DNA of 64,000 bases. Source: Paraphaeosphaeria minitans. Lineage: Eukaryota; Ascomycota; Dothideomycetes; Pleosporales; Didymosphaeriaceae. A program made the translations under genes and the position numbers. The stretch is taken from assembly GCA_015832175.1 (NCBI GenBank), contig WJXW01000018.1, positions 124,001 to 188,000 of the forward strand, in the 5' to 3' direction. Position 1 is the first letter of the stretch. Each line of letters starts with the position of its first letter. Below the pieces are notes generated by a model. The model saw only the letters and a program-made list of their open reading frames with translations, did not search any database and was not told the DNA's origin. Below, piece by piece: positions 1 through 10,078 of the stretch.

Positions 1-285
1 GTAAACTAGGCTAGGCTAGAACGCTTATATAAGCCTCTTAACTCTATATCTCCTAGAGAGGTAAGAAATAGATCTTTTAAATAAAGTATATCTTTCTAGA
101 GAGATATAGTTTCTAGAATTTTATTCTAGTAAGGAATTAAACTAAAGGTTATATAACCTAAAAAGTTTCCTTCTAGAAATGCCCTCTTTCCTTATAGGGT
201 TAAAAGTTACCCTTTATAGGAAACTCTATAGTAGTTTAAACTAATAGGTAAATATCTAAATAGTACTACTAATAGACTAATACGT

Positions 286-349
286 AGTAGAAGGCCAGGC
301 CGGGCTTATAACCTGTAAAGAGTAGAAGGCCAGGCCGGGCTCATAACCT
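286..349. repeat. Two-copy direct repeat in AT-rich block
   Basis: A unit of about 29 bp containing AAGGCCAGGCCGGGC followed by a TATAACCT-like tail occurs at about 286-314 and again at about 320-349. The GC-rich core is conspicuous in otherwise AT-rich DNA. No function can be assigned. Confidence 0.7.
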
Positions 350-2802
350 AGAAAAAGGAGGTAGAGGCTAGAGGATAAAGGGTAACCTTCTAGACTTTCT
401 AGTACCTTCTCTCCCCTAGTACTAGTTACCTAGAATAGTAGAGACTAGGGTAATAGAGGGCAGATTAAACGTAGTTAAATAGAGCAATAAAATCTTAGGT
501 ATAGGCTTAGAATTGCTATCTAGGATAGAGAGTACACGTAGAAGGTAACTCTCCTTATATACATACAGTAGAGATTCTAGAATATTCTACTTAGTAATTC
601 TCTACTATCTATAACGTCACCTTATAACGTCACCTATAACGTTACCTAGTATCCATAAGGCTATAACGTTTTTATAACGTTATTATAGAAACTTCTAGTG
701 TATAGAAAAGGTAACTCTAGGAACCTTTAAAGGTTACCTATTCCTTACAAGAATAGATACTTAATTATATCTAATTAAGTTTAGTATAAAACTTAGATAT
801 ATATACAGTTTCCTCTAGAAAAAGCATAGGCTCCTATAGAAAGTTTAGGGCTGTTAGATCTATAGGTATGTAACGGGTAGATCACGATATTGTTGTGGTG
901 CTGTAGTATCTAGCGCCAAGGCCTCATAGAGGGTCTGTGCGCTAAGCGAGCTAGCTGCGCAAAACCTGCGCCGCGCGTTAACTCTACACAAGATAAGTAT
1001 TATTCTATTAATATTACTAGAGTTATCCTTTCACTGTCCTTCCTGGTGTGAAGCAAGTACTATTGCCTATAACCAGACCTCACAAGGTAGGTAAGTAGGA
1101 TTATTCTACTACTTAGCTTAATTATTAGTAATTATAAAATCTTTACTAGTAATAGCTCTATCATTGAATTTATTATTACTAGAAGTTATAGGGCTATAAA
1201 GTGCAAGTTTATTAAAAACTAATACTTAGTCTAATACCTCTAAGGCAGGTGTAGGTTACTAAGGAGTAGATACTATATATTATGTATATATTATTATAGA
1301 CGTAGTTACTAGCTAGATTCTAGACAATAGTAGTTATGGTAATAGAACTCTAGATAGAGGTTAAAGCGTAAGTCCTATTTAATAAAATAATAGTTAGAGT
1401 AGTAATCTAAATACCTATAAAAGAGCTTATAAACTATGTATTAAAGTGTAAGTTAATGTTAAAGTATAACTTAGTATTAGAAAAGGTTAAGTAAAAAGCT
1501 ATAATAACGATAGTAAGGATATTAGTAGTATTAACACTATATGTATAGAAGCTGGTAAATAATCTAGTGGACTAGTATTAAAGCTAAAAGAGCGCTATTT
1601 ATAAGAAGGGTATATAAGTAAGAGAAAAGTATATTTTCCTCCATACTACGCATATCTTTTTATAGGTTTACCGCTTTTAAAGGAATTAATAGCTAGATTA
1701 AGCATATAACTACACTTAGCGTAATAGAGTGCTATATATTAGCTAGCTATTACTTATAGACTTACTAAAAAGTAGTAAGTAAAAAGAGGTTACTAAAGCG
1801 TTTAAGAAGTAGTAGGTGCGAAAAACTATATATAAAGTAATAAGGTATAGGAAAATTTTACTAGGTATTAGTCTTAGTATTAGGCCATTTTTATAGGCAA
1901 AGAGCTAGCTAATAGTTACAAAGCGTAGAGTGTTTATAGCGTATATTTAGCATAAAGAAAAGGAAATATTATACTACTATTTATATACTATTATCTATAT
2001 CGTTCTAAAGAATAGGCAAGATAACATTACCCTTAAGAATATTATACTTATCTACCTTATAAAAACGATATTCTGCCTAATCCTAAAGCTTATAAATTTT
2101 ATACGTAAGAACATCCTCCTAATCTAGATTATCTATATACTATAGAAACTACTAATACTGTATAATTATAATTAAATAGTATTTAATAAATATAAGCTAC
2201 TAGAACCTTAACACTAAAGGGAGTAAAGTACTATTTTCTACTACTTTAGTATTTGTTTATATAGGCACTATAATTACGCACTAAAGCGGGAGATTTAATA
2301 GTGTATATAGAGGTAATTTAGATGCGTTAGGCAAGGTAAAAGTAGGTAGGAGAGATACCTAAAGATTTCTATATAGCATTAGCACTATAATGTAACGCGA
2401 TTTATAGACACTAACTTTATTCTTATAAACATAGCAGCTATATCTTTACTTATAAGCAATTCTATATTATGTATAATAGGTGCCTTAGTGCTAGGGGGGC
2501 ATTACTATATCAAACTGTTATAATAGTATTTATAGGTGTTATAGAGGCATTATTAATGTTATTAGTAATAAATAACAAAGATAATAATAATAAAGATAGA
2601 GTGTAAGCTGTAAGTACTAGTAAAAAAAGGTAGTATTATTAAGATAGAGGTATATTTGATTAAAGCTAGTAGAAAGAAAAGAGTAGTAGAGTTTTCTTAG
2701 TATTAGGTAGTAATAGTTAAGCCTAGCTATATATATAAAAGAAAGGGGGCTATATAGTTATATAATTAGGTGTATCTATTTTTGAATTAGCAAAATATTA
2801 TT

Positions 2803-2885
2803 ATATTAGGTTTTAGGAGCTAATTAGGGCTTATAAAAGTAGGCTTCTAGCCTAATTACAACGCTGTATTTCCGTCCTAATTAAG
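2803..2885 (-). mobile_element. Terminal-repeat-like fragment of a DNA transposon (copy A)
   Basis: This stretch matches, in inverted orientation, the sequence at about 23236-23318. Both contain the words TAATTAG and AAAAGTAGGCTTCTAG and end near a TATTTC(C/T)GTC core. Two related ends in opposite orientation fit a terminal inverted repeat of a Tc1/mariner- or pogo-like element or a MITE. The family assignment is an inference; no transposase frame is intact nearby. Confidence 0.55.
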
Positions 2886-2959
2886 CCCTGAGTTTTCTCT
2901 AGTGTATAAAGTTCTACTGTAAGAAGCTCATTCTTCTCTCCTTACTGCGTTCGTCTTTT

Positions 2960-3185
2960 ATTATAAGTAATAAAAGTAAACTAAAGATACTACTTAGAGG
3001 AATTAAGTGTATTATTACTAAATAGGAGAAGCCTGCTTAGTAGTGCGTCTTATATAGACCTATTTTACATAAGGAAGTAGTAAGCTGAGTGAGAAGCTCG
3101 TAGTAGTTAGGTGATTACCTCTTAGGTGATCGCCCTGTTCGTGTTGTAAGGCCCATGGCCCTACTCGTATCCTATAAGCGCCACA
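2960..3185 (+). mobile_element. RIP-decayed LTR-like sequence (relative of 47.3 kb copy)
   Basis: About 225 bp align by eye with about 47255-47449. Shared landmarks are GTGTATT, AAGCCTG, AGTGCGTCT, AGTAGTAAGCTGAGTG, GAAGCTCG and a CCACA end. Many of the differences here are C-to-T or G-to-A. The sequence forms the right border of the AT-rich block, as expected of the 3' LTR of a retroelement whose body lies to the left. The repeat class (LTR) is inferred from size, the CCACA end and the existence of a solitary second copy. Confidence 0.6.
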
Positions 3186-3820
3186 ATTTTTCATGTCGGA
3201 TAGATAAAGCTTCAAGATGTATGTCGCTCTTTATCTGAGACATGTCTCGTATAGCAATCCGCTCACCTGGGCCGGGCCCAATGTCTCGAAATACCCTCTT
3301 GAATATCTACGGGAAGTCACTGCTCGAACACCGTACGTTGTTTTGACTGATCTCCTGAGACCTGTATCTACTGGTTACAGGTTTTTATGATAGTGAACAA
3401 TGGACTAGCTCCATATACATGTATACATTCCATGCCAAACGGGACAATCATTTCGAGCATTGTCTGATTGAAGTGATATGTGTTGACGGCGTGACTGGAT
3501 GACGGTAGTCCGTGACTGCCCTATTATTCAACCTGAATATCTACGCAACGTGGAAGATATTCTCACTGGCCTGAGCTGGACACGCCTGAAAGTCTGAGCG
3601 AATATTTGAAGAGCTGTGTCTAAGTCCTGGCATTGTACGTACACTTAGGCAGGTACGTTGTTTTTGCACAAAACTGACTGATTGAAAATCGAGAAAAGCC
3701 CATCAATTCCTCTCTTTAAGTATTCCGTGCGCTGTCCTTGACTTTCCACCCCAAACCGACAACACAATCAGACACACCTCGAAGCTTATAAAGCAACTCA
3801 CTTCTTAAGAACAAAAGAAA

Positions 3821-5257
3821 ATGGCTTCATCCACAACAATGGAGATTTTTCAGGCACTGGAGCCAACGCTGTCGCCAGGCGTTACCTGCGAGCACTTGCC
3901 TCGCTTGGCAAACTGTCTGCAACATCTGGAACAAGCCCACGGCTTTGACGGCGACAGGTCGGAGGTCATGCTTCTCACTTTAGTGCACGCTTACTCAACC
4001 ATGGCCCACCTTGCCAGCCATATGGCTACCGAAGGCCCTTCCCTTGGCCTGAATCGCAACATTGAAGACTGCAAGAACTTTCTGTGGTCCGAATTCATCA
4101 GCCTCGATTGGCTGACGCACGGTTGCGCTGTTGAACTCCCTACATTCCAAGAAATGTGGAACGAGCTGTGCGAGTCGTTCTTACACCTTGATGTTGATGT
4201 TGACAATTACAACGCTCCTCTTGATCTCTGCGGTGAAGCAGTGGTCAATGGCAAGAAGGTCAAGGTCTGCCAGCTCTTCGCGTTCCAGTACATCCAACAC
4301 TGCGATGACAAGTATACACCGCTTATCCTGTCGTATATCGCAGACCAACCTGTGTACACCGATTTACCTAGCGACTACGATGATTACGTCGCCAATCGGC
4401 TTGCTGGTGGAGACCCTTTCTTTGGCCTCACGAACGCATTGCGCCCTTTTCTTTATGACAAGCATAACAGCCTCAAAACTCTCGTCCTCTTCAGCAGCGC
4501 TGTCGCGTACACTGTTGATCTCTTCAAGGCGACTTCTTTCACACCGACTCCTGCGCAAGTCAACATCCTGACCGATGAAGTTGCATATGAGTTTACTCAC
4601 TTCGTTGAAAACATGTGGCACGGTGCTTCGAAGGCATATCGCAACCACATGGCAACCATCAATGCTCGGGGCGTTGCAGAGGCCCTGGTGCATCGCTCCC
4701 GTGAGCTCCTGCAGCACCACTTGTCTCAACAACTTGCTTGGCACTTGTACGCGTGGGTTTTCGAGCGCGCGGCGGCCGCTTTTGGGGAGAATGTCGCGGA
4801 CGACCAAGATCATACTTCTAATGACTCTGCGTGGGTGAAGGACACGATTCGTTCTTGGGAAAGTGTCCACCCTGATCTGATCGACAACCCCAACCGTGCC
4901 CGGTCCGACTACCATATAGGGGTTTACTACCGCTACCAGCTTGACCGTTCGCGACTGGAGCAGGCAAACCAACTCGACCGCCTCGAAGACGTCTCCTTCA
5001 TTCCAGTCGGCCCGCCCCTACTTCCACTCGTATACACCAACGCAATCCAGGTGACCGACACGAATGAACTGTGCGCTATCTGTCAGTGTGAGTTCGGTGA
5101 CGAGCCTACCGTCCAACTGCGGGCCTGCGGCCACATCATGCATCGCGATTGTATTGGGGAGATGATCAATCAAGTCACGGACAACTCCAACCTGTGCCCG
5201 CTCGATCGTCGCGGTATTTGTCCCCGTCGGCCCCGCGCGCCAGCGCCTTGCAGCTGA
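3821..5257 (+). CDS. RING-finger protein with long unrecognised N-terminal region
   Basis: A single-exon model of 478 residues, starting in a favourable context (AAAATGGC). Residues 1-410 have no motif I recognise. Residues 418-459 form a RING-like zinc site: CAIC (C418, C421), ACGHIMHRDC (C436, H438, H441, C444) and CPL at C459. The usual last cysteine two residues after CPL is replaced by Asp-Arg, and the only later candidate is C467. The protein may be a ubiquitin E3 ligase, but with an atypical second zinc site that is uncertain. A GT-AG pair at 5214-5253 could remove 40 bp and give a different C-terminus, which would lose C467. It is the first gene right of the decayed transposon block. 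Two further RING genes lie at 38.9-40.5 and 45.5-46.4 kb. Confidence 0.75.
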   Translation: MASSTTMEIFQALEPTLSPGVTCEHLPRLANCLQHLEQAHGFDGDRSEVMLLTLVHAYSTMAHLASHMATEGPSLGLNRNIEDCKNFLWSEFISLDWLTHGCAVELPTFQEMWNELCESFLHLDVDVDNYNAPLDLCGEAVVNGKKVKVCQLFAFQYIQHCDDKYTPLILSYIADQPVYTDLPSDYDDYVANRLAGGDPFFGLTNALRPFLYDKHNSLKTLVLFSSAVAYTVDLFKATSFTPTPAQVNILTDEVAYEFTHFVENMWHGASKAYRNHMATINARGVAEALVHRSRELLQHHLSQQLAWHLYAWVFERAAAAFGENVADDQDHTSNDSAWVKDTIRSWESVHPDLIDNPNRARSDYHIGVYYRYQLDRSRLEQANQLDRLEDVSFIPVGPPLLPLVYTNAIQVTDTNELCAICQCEFGDEPTVQLRACGHIMHRDCIGEMINQVTDNSNLCPLDRRGICPRRPRAPAPCS

Positions 5258-7061
5258 ATCACGATGTTGCGATAATGTATGGTACCATTGGCTACTGGAA
5301 CCTGAAGCATCCAGACCAGCGAAACATCTCAATGGAGACCATAGTCGTATTCAATGACATCACGTTCAACGAAGGCCACTACTACCATCCGAAATGCAAC
5401 TGCGACGTATAAATTCGTCCCACATTTGAGAATGGCAGTTTCAAACGAATTTTCGTGAGCGCTATGGCACAGAGACCGACACGCATGTTGGCTAGCTTCT
5501 GCACATCATCCGAGTACCCTGGAGATCCGGAATGTCTTTATGTCGTCGCCAGATTTTATCTTTCTTTACCAGGATGTTACGGAAAGCCAATCCCGTAATC
5601 TTACCAAGGTTCACTCGAGGAACCGTACGAAGTAAGTTAGATCGGTTTCACTGATGGCCTACTTTGTTGTTGCTAATTCTTTCTCTGTCCTCACCAGACA
5701 GTAATTTTCTTCCATCCAAATTGTTTCTTGCACTGCCAGACTGTATTTCTTGCGTTAATGTTCTACGTTGCTAGAACTACACTACCCCAAGGTCCTAGTC
5801 ATTGCCCAGGAATCTACATAGCCACAAAACTTGTCTTCCCAACATGCCTCTCGCGTAAGCATGGAGAGCATATCCAAGGCGACGCTTAATTAAAATTCTA
5901 GTAATTAGCCCGAGTACAATTCAGCCTACTATGCGTGTATAGAAATATGACTTCACACGTTGACATCGCTGTTCGAGCACGTTCACGAGAAAGCATAAAT
6001 ATTCCAGATCGTAACCCACCTTAGGATGACCCCGAAAGCATCCCTGCTGAAGCGCCCCTCCCTCACCAGGTGATTAAGCTTCCACTTTTCTCTGCGTCGA
6101 CCTATCCAAGACATCCCCACCCCCTTACGCATTAGTGGAATGTAAGACAAATGGGCATCTCGTAGTACAGTCTCAGTAGAAATGGCTTAGTTCGTGCGGG
6201 CGCAAAATTTGAGATCGAGATTGATCCACAGAACCAGGGCGCAATTCGAAGTCCCAGGATATTACAGTTGGCGCTTGGAAGAGGCGTCGGAACTAGGTCC
6301 ACTGATCACACCCACAATCTCTCCTCCTCGCGAGAAACCCAGGAGCCGCACCGCGTTGTCTTCTTTGACAACGCGATACCAACACCTCGTGATCCAGCCC
6401 ATCATTGGCCGTCCTAACTCAGTTGCGTATGACGCAACCAGTCCCAGCCTTCTCCGCTACCCATCCAGTCTACGCCGACATTGCCCAACTCTTGAGGTAT
6501 TGAACAATTTCACCCGATCCGGATTCAGAGTGGCAACCAACACTGTAATTCGGCTCGGTTCGCCGCTTCGAACTCGCGGGTTAATAGAACGTGCTGCGCT
6601 GTTCTCTGCTGCAGTCTTGCGCAGCAATACCACCAGGCGACAGAATCATCACGACATACCCCTCCTGCGCCTGTTCGAGGTCTGTGGCATGGCAGCTCAT
6701 TGCACGCTGCTTTACAATGGACGTAGCCATCACGCAAATAGAATTCATGAGAAGGAAAGATGGAACTGAAGTGATGACAAGGTATGTATTTGTGTAGTAT
6801 TGGTATATGTTAAAGCAAGTTCTCATCTCAAATCAGTTCCGTCTCCTCTGGACCCCAAAACCATGTCTGCATCCTGTGGTGGTGGTGTCATATATGAGAT
6901 GCTTAAGGGTGGATGGAGTTAGTGGCGTTGCCAGAGCTACCACCACTATCAACAACATCTACATATACAGCACATGTATATATTGTGTTGATAGCAGAGG
7001 CAGCTCTGCGATGACTGTCACGACGCTTCACATCCATGACATGCGTCACACCGCACGGCGC
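5258..7061. other. Intergenic, no convincing gene
   Basis: About 1.8 kb. An open frame at about 6194-6769 has no ATG start, shows no motif and is not credible as a gene. Nothing else is supported. Confidence 0.5.
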
Positions 7062-7841
7062 TTACAAGTACGCAACCATACCCACGAAACCAGCGACAAC
7101 GCCAGCGAGGGCCGCGAAAGCAGTCTGCTGGGGCGCAGCGCCGGTGTTGTTCGGGCTCTGCGCAGCACCGGAAGAACCGGACTTCTCGGATCCAGCGGTA
7201 CCAGAGGCAGCACCCGTTGTGATGGAGCCAGTCTCCTTCGCCGAATTGCTTCCCGTCTGCTTCGCGCCGGTCGCTGTCGCGCTGCTGCAGCTGGGGATGG
7301 TAACGGAGTAGCTCGCAAGCAGGGAGCTGAAGTCGGCGGGGTCAGTCGCGACGTCGCTGGCGTAGGGGCAGGCGGTGGCAAAGTCAGACGCCCAGCTGGA
7401 GAGCGCGGGGCCATTGGAAGACGCCCAGGCCTCGGCCTCGGAGAGATAGCTGGTGTAGTGGGCGCCGAGGGAGCCGGTGAAGGAGGGCTCGTGGCAGAAG
7501 TCGGTGTGGGAGAGGATGGCGGACTGGACGTCAGCCGGAGGCGTGGGAACGGAGGCCAAGGCGGAGGGGATCTGGCAGCCTGAGGGAAGCAGGGTCGCGA
7601 TGCCGTCGAGGATGGAGGAGAGGTCAAGGTTGGTCGGGATGGCAATGTCCGTGGGAATGGGCATATCAGTGGGAAGCAAGGATGCGAGATCGCTCAAGTT
7701 GATGTCCGTGGGAAATTGGGCGCTGAGGTCGACGGAGGAGTCCTGGCGCTTCTCGATTTGGCGGACTTGGACGACTTCGACGGCCGGTAGGGCAAGCACG
7801 GCTCCGGTGAGGAGGGCAACGGAGAGAAGTGTCTTGGACAT
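7062..7841 (-). CDS. Secreted, probably GPI-anchored Ser/Thr-rich cell-surface protein
   Basis: The 259-residue product starts with a clear signal peptide (about residues 1-18, ending in ALALPA-like sequence). A dibasic Kex2-type site, K31-R32, follows. Residues 35-180 contain four cysteines (GCQI, DFCHE, TACPY, PSCSS) in a region that resembles fungal infection-structure-type surface proteins, though I cannot name a family firmly. Residues 185-235 are low-complexity Ser/Gly/Ala/Thr. The last 20 residues are hydrophobic and reach the C-terminus, the pattern of a GPI-anchor addition signal. It would act at the plasma membrane or cell wall. No intron is needed. The upstream side faces a non-coding stretch with a minisatellite. 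Confidence 0.85.
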   Translation of the reverse strand: MSKTLLSVALLTGAVLALPAVEVVQVRQIEKRQDSSVDLSAQFPTDINLSDLASLLPTDMPIPTDIAIPTNLDLSSILDGIATLLPSGCQIPSALASVPTPPADVQSAILSHTDFCHEPSFTGSLGAHYTSYLSEAEAWASSNGPALSSWASDFATACPYASDVATDPADFSSLLASYSVTIPSCSSATATGAKQTGSNSAKETGSITTGAASGTAGSEKSGSSGAAQSPNNTGAAPQQTAFAALAGVVAGFVGMVAYL

Positions 7842-8730
7842 GGTGATATAGGTTTGTGGAACGAGTGTGAGAAGGTATTTGTTAAATGCGACCTGTGTTT
7901 AGAACCCGATTACGGGGAAAAGAGAGGACGGTCGAAGGTGAGCAAGGCGAGCGATCTAAGCAGACATGCCGGCATATAGGTAACAGAATCCCACAGGCTG
8001 TAGAAATTAGCGGGTCCTTGCTCGTACAACAAGCAATCTAGCGAGGCATAAGCCTTTGGGCGTGCAGATACGAGGCTCAATTTCGCCTACCGGCATGTGT
8101 TTGGCACAGCGTAGTTCTCGATTCATCGGGGCTATGCCGACCCAACTTGGGGGCTCCTTTTAGAAGCTCATATAGTGTTGCGATTGGATGGTTTTTTGCA
8201 GGTGGACCAGTCTGGGCCGAAGCAGCAAGACTAAGCGAGTGACCCCTGCGTGGCTTGAGGATCGAGCCCGCTGCTGCCTTGAGAATCGGATTTGGTCCAA
8301 CATATTGTTCAGATTAGCGTTTTAGCACGTCACTAGCTGTGTGGGCTGTGTGGAGTGGTTGTTGCGAGATGGATGGCAGACCGCAGCTGCTCCGAAGCGT
8401 GACGGTGCACCCGCGGGGCAGAGTAGAAATCAGCGAACAAGGACATTGCTGACAGCGCAGGAAGATAAGGCCACAGCTCTCTGGCTGTTCGAAAGCGCTT
8501 GCATGCTAGACCGGGCTGTGTTTGGTAAATAGTGCAAGCTCTGCACCAAGATGGTCGATGGAATAGACGGCCAACGGGGATCCGTCGGTGGTGCCCACGA
8601 TGGTACGATGCCTAGAGGCATGAGGGCGACATGTTTGAGTAGCGTGATTGCCGAGAGTGTGTTAAGATCTTGGCGAGTCGCAAACTGCCGTCGATGCCGA
8701 GCAGGAGTTGTTGATGCCATGAGGGTGTTG
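7842..8730. other. Intergenic upstream of the surface-protein gene
   Basis: About 0.9 kb that must contain the promoter of the minus-strand gene at 7062-7841. I see no further gene. Confidence 0.5.
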
Positions 8731-8890
8731 CACTGACATCCTGGGACTTGCACTGACATCCTGGGACTTGCACTGACATCCTGGGACTTGCACTGACATC
8801 CTGGGACTTGCACTGACATCCTGGGACTTGCACTGACATCCTGGGACTTGCACTGACATCCTGGGACTTGCACTGACATCCTGGGACTTG
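8731..8890. repeat. Perfect minisatellite, 8 x 20 bp
   Basis: Eight identical head-to-tail copies of a 20-bp unit (CACTGACATCCTGGGACTTG) run from 8731 to 8890 with no spacers. Because 20 is not a multiple of 3 and the unit lacks minus-strand stops, all three minus frames stay open across it, which creates spurious long frames. The complete identity suggests recent expansion. Confidence 0.97.
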
Positions 8891-9140
8891 TGTAAGTGCC
8901 AGCGAACATGGAGTCCTCTCTTCCGCGCCGCCACAATGAGCATGGCGCACAATAATCAGTAAGCTTGCATTCCTGCCAGGGTACATTCGCATGCAAGAGG
9001 ACACGGTAACACGGTACGAGATAGCGTCAGGAACGGGTCAGGAACGGGTGGTGGGAGGGTAAGAGATGAGGAGGTGTTGTGGAGAGGGTACACAGTAAGA
9101 TTGAGAAGGGTCACGGAGAGGGCGGTCGCGATTTGACTGG

Positions 9141-9270
9141 CGCGTTCCAGTCACGTGAGATGCGTCAGTGTAACATGTGAAGCTGGAGCGCGTCAATATC
9201 ACGTGAAGCGCGTCGGTCCACTATAACACGCTAAGTGCGTCGGTATCACGTGAGACGCGTCAATGTCGCG
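9141..9270. promoter_or_regulatory. Degenerate repeat array carrying three CACGTG boxes
   Basis: A unit of about 20 bp, roughly YGCGTCRRTATCACGTGA, recurs about six times with variation. It contains palindromic CACGTG at 9152-9157, 9200-9205 and 9247-9252, plus a CATGTG variant near 9174. It lies about 290-400 bp upstream of the J-domain gene at 9540. CACGTG is bound by bHLH factors in fungi, so a regulatory role is plausible but inferred. Confidence 0.6.
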
Positions 9271-9539
9271 TTCTCCTGGAATCGTCGTCTCTATCATGTC
9301 AAGAGGACATACGAAGCCCTCCCCAACAGTATCCAACGCAGTGAACGACTGGTTACCAGTCTGTTTGCTCCGTGCCCGCGTTAGCATGCTTTCCTTGCTG
9401 TCTCCGATACAGAGTGACTCTCACTCTAAAACGCACGCTGCGGCCACCACCACGTCGTCCCCCGCCTTCCCTTCTCCCTTGCATCTCGCTCCAATTCTAA
9501 TTCTCGCGTTTCCACCCGCCGACTCGGGCAATAGTCACC

Positions 9540-10078
9540 ATGCCACGGGGCTCCCATGCCCACCAGGTCGAGGCCGAGCAGCGCGACCTGTACACCGATC
9601 TTGGCGTCACAAAAGAAGCAACGGACGCTGAGGTTAGGCGCGCATTCCGCGAGCTCGTTCTGAAGGTGCACCCAGACAAGCAGGGTGATGCAGCCGACTT
9701 TCGTAAGGTACGTCTTCCTTGAACATCACCCGTGGCTGTGCTGACTCTTCGACCCAGGTACACGCTGCATATGAGGTCCCGCGTGACCCAGCCAAACGCA
9801 AACGATACGACCAGCAACGTGACGAAGACAACGGCTGGGCAAATTTCATCAGGCGAATGCAGACCGACGCCCGAGCGCATAGAGAGTACGAAGCTCGCAT
9901 GGAGAAAGAGCGGGCCGACCGGAAAGACGCTGAGCAGAAGAGGTGGGAGGCAGCTCAAGAGATCCGCGAGGCTCGCGCCCAAGACGAGAAGAAGCTGAAG
10001 ATGGATCGTGAAGAGGCCACCCGGGAGAAAGCCATCGCGCAGGAAGACCGACTGCACGAGAAACACCAGGACAAATAA
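9540..10078 (+). CDS. J-domain (DnaJ-like) protein, N-terminal part of an interrupted gene
   Basis: Exon 1 is 9540-9707 (56 codons). A 50-bp intron (GTACGT ... CAG) spans 9708-9757, and exon 2 continues in frame. Residues 16-75 are a J domain with the HPD motif at 44-46, the part that stimulates Hsp70 ATPase, and an RYD-type end. The chain then becomes a charged coiled coil rich in Lys, Glu, Arg and Ala. This frame stops at 10076-10078, but the next 400 bp continue the same coiled coil in another frame, so a frameshift near 10060-10075 is likely. I read this as the start of one long gene with the next two entries: J domain, coiled coil, two CCCH fingers, Cys-rich tail. CACGTG repeats lie upstream. 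Confidence 0.7.

Larger units (their letters stand above)
1..3185. mobile_element. AT-rich, gene-free block of RIP-decayed transposon sequence
   Basis: The block is visibly AT-rich and dominated by TA, CTA and TAG words. I see no reading frame of useful length on either strand before the first gene at 3821. Composition changes abruptly near 3185, where an LTR-like end stops. The short stretch at about 886-985 is much richer in GC than its surroundings and may be a less mutated insertion or a boundary. Around 605-690 a short unit (TATAACGTCACC and variants) recurs. RIP of repeated DNA in ascomycetes gives this appearance; that this is RIP rather than simple AT drift is an inference supported by the LTR comparison with about 47.3 kb. 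Confidence 0.75.

Noticed and set aside
6194..6769. 191-codon plus-strand frame
   Set aside because: Begins without ATG and has no motif or coding character; no homologous family comes to mind.
7046..7645. 199-codon minus-strand frame inside the surface-protein gene
   Set aside because: Shadow of the low-complexity gene at 7062-7841; Pro/Ser/Arg bias and no start context.
8731..8890. Possible CRISPR-like array
   Set aside because: Copies are directly adjacent with no spacers, and the host is a eukaryote. It is a minisatellite.
8430..9004. Three overlapping minus-strand frames of 96-188 codons
   Set aside because: All are created by the stop-free 20-bp repeat; flanks show no coding signal.
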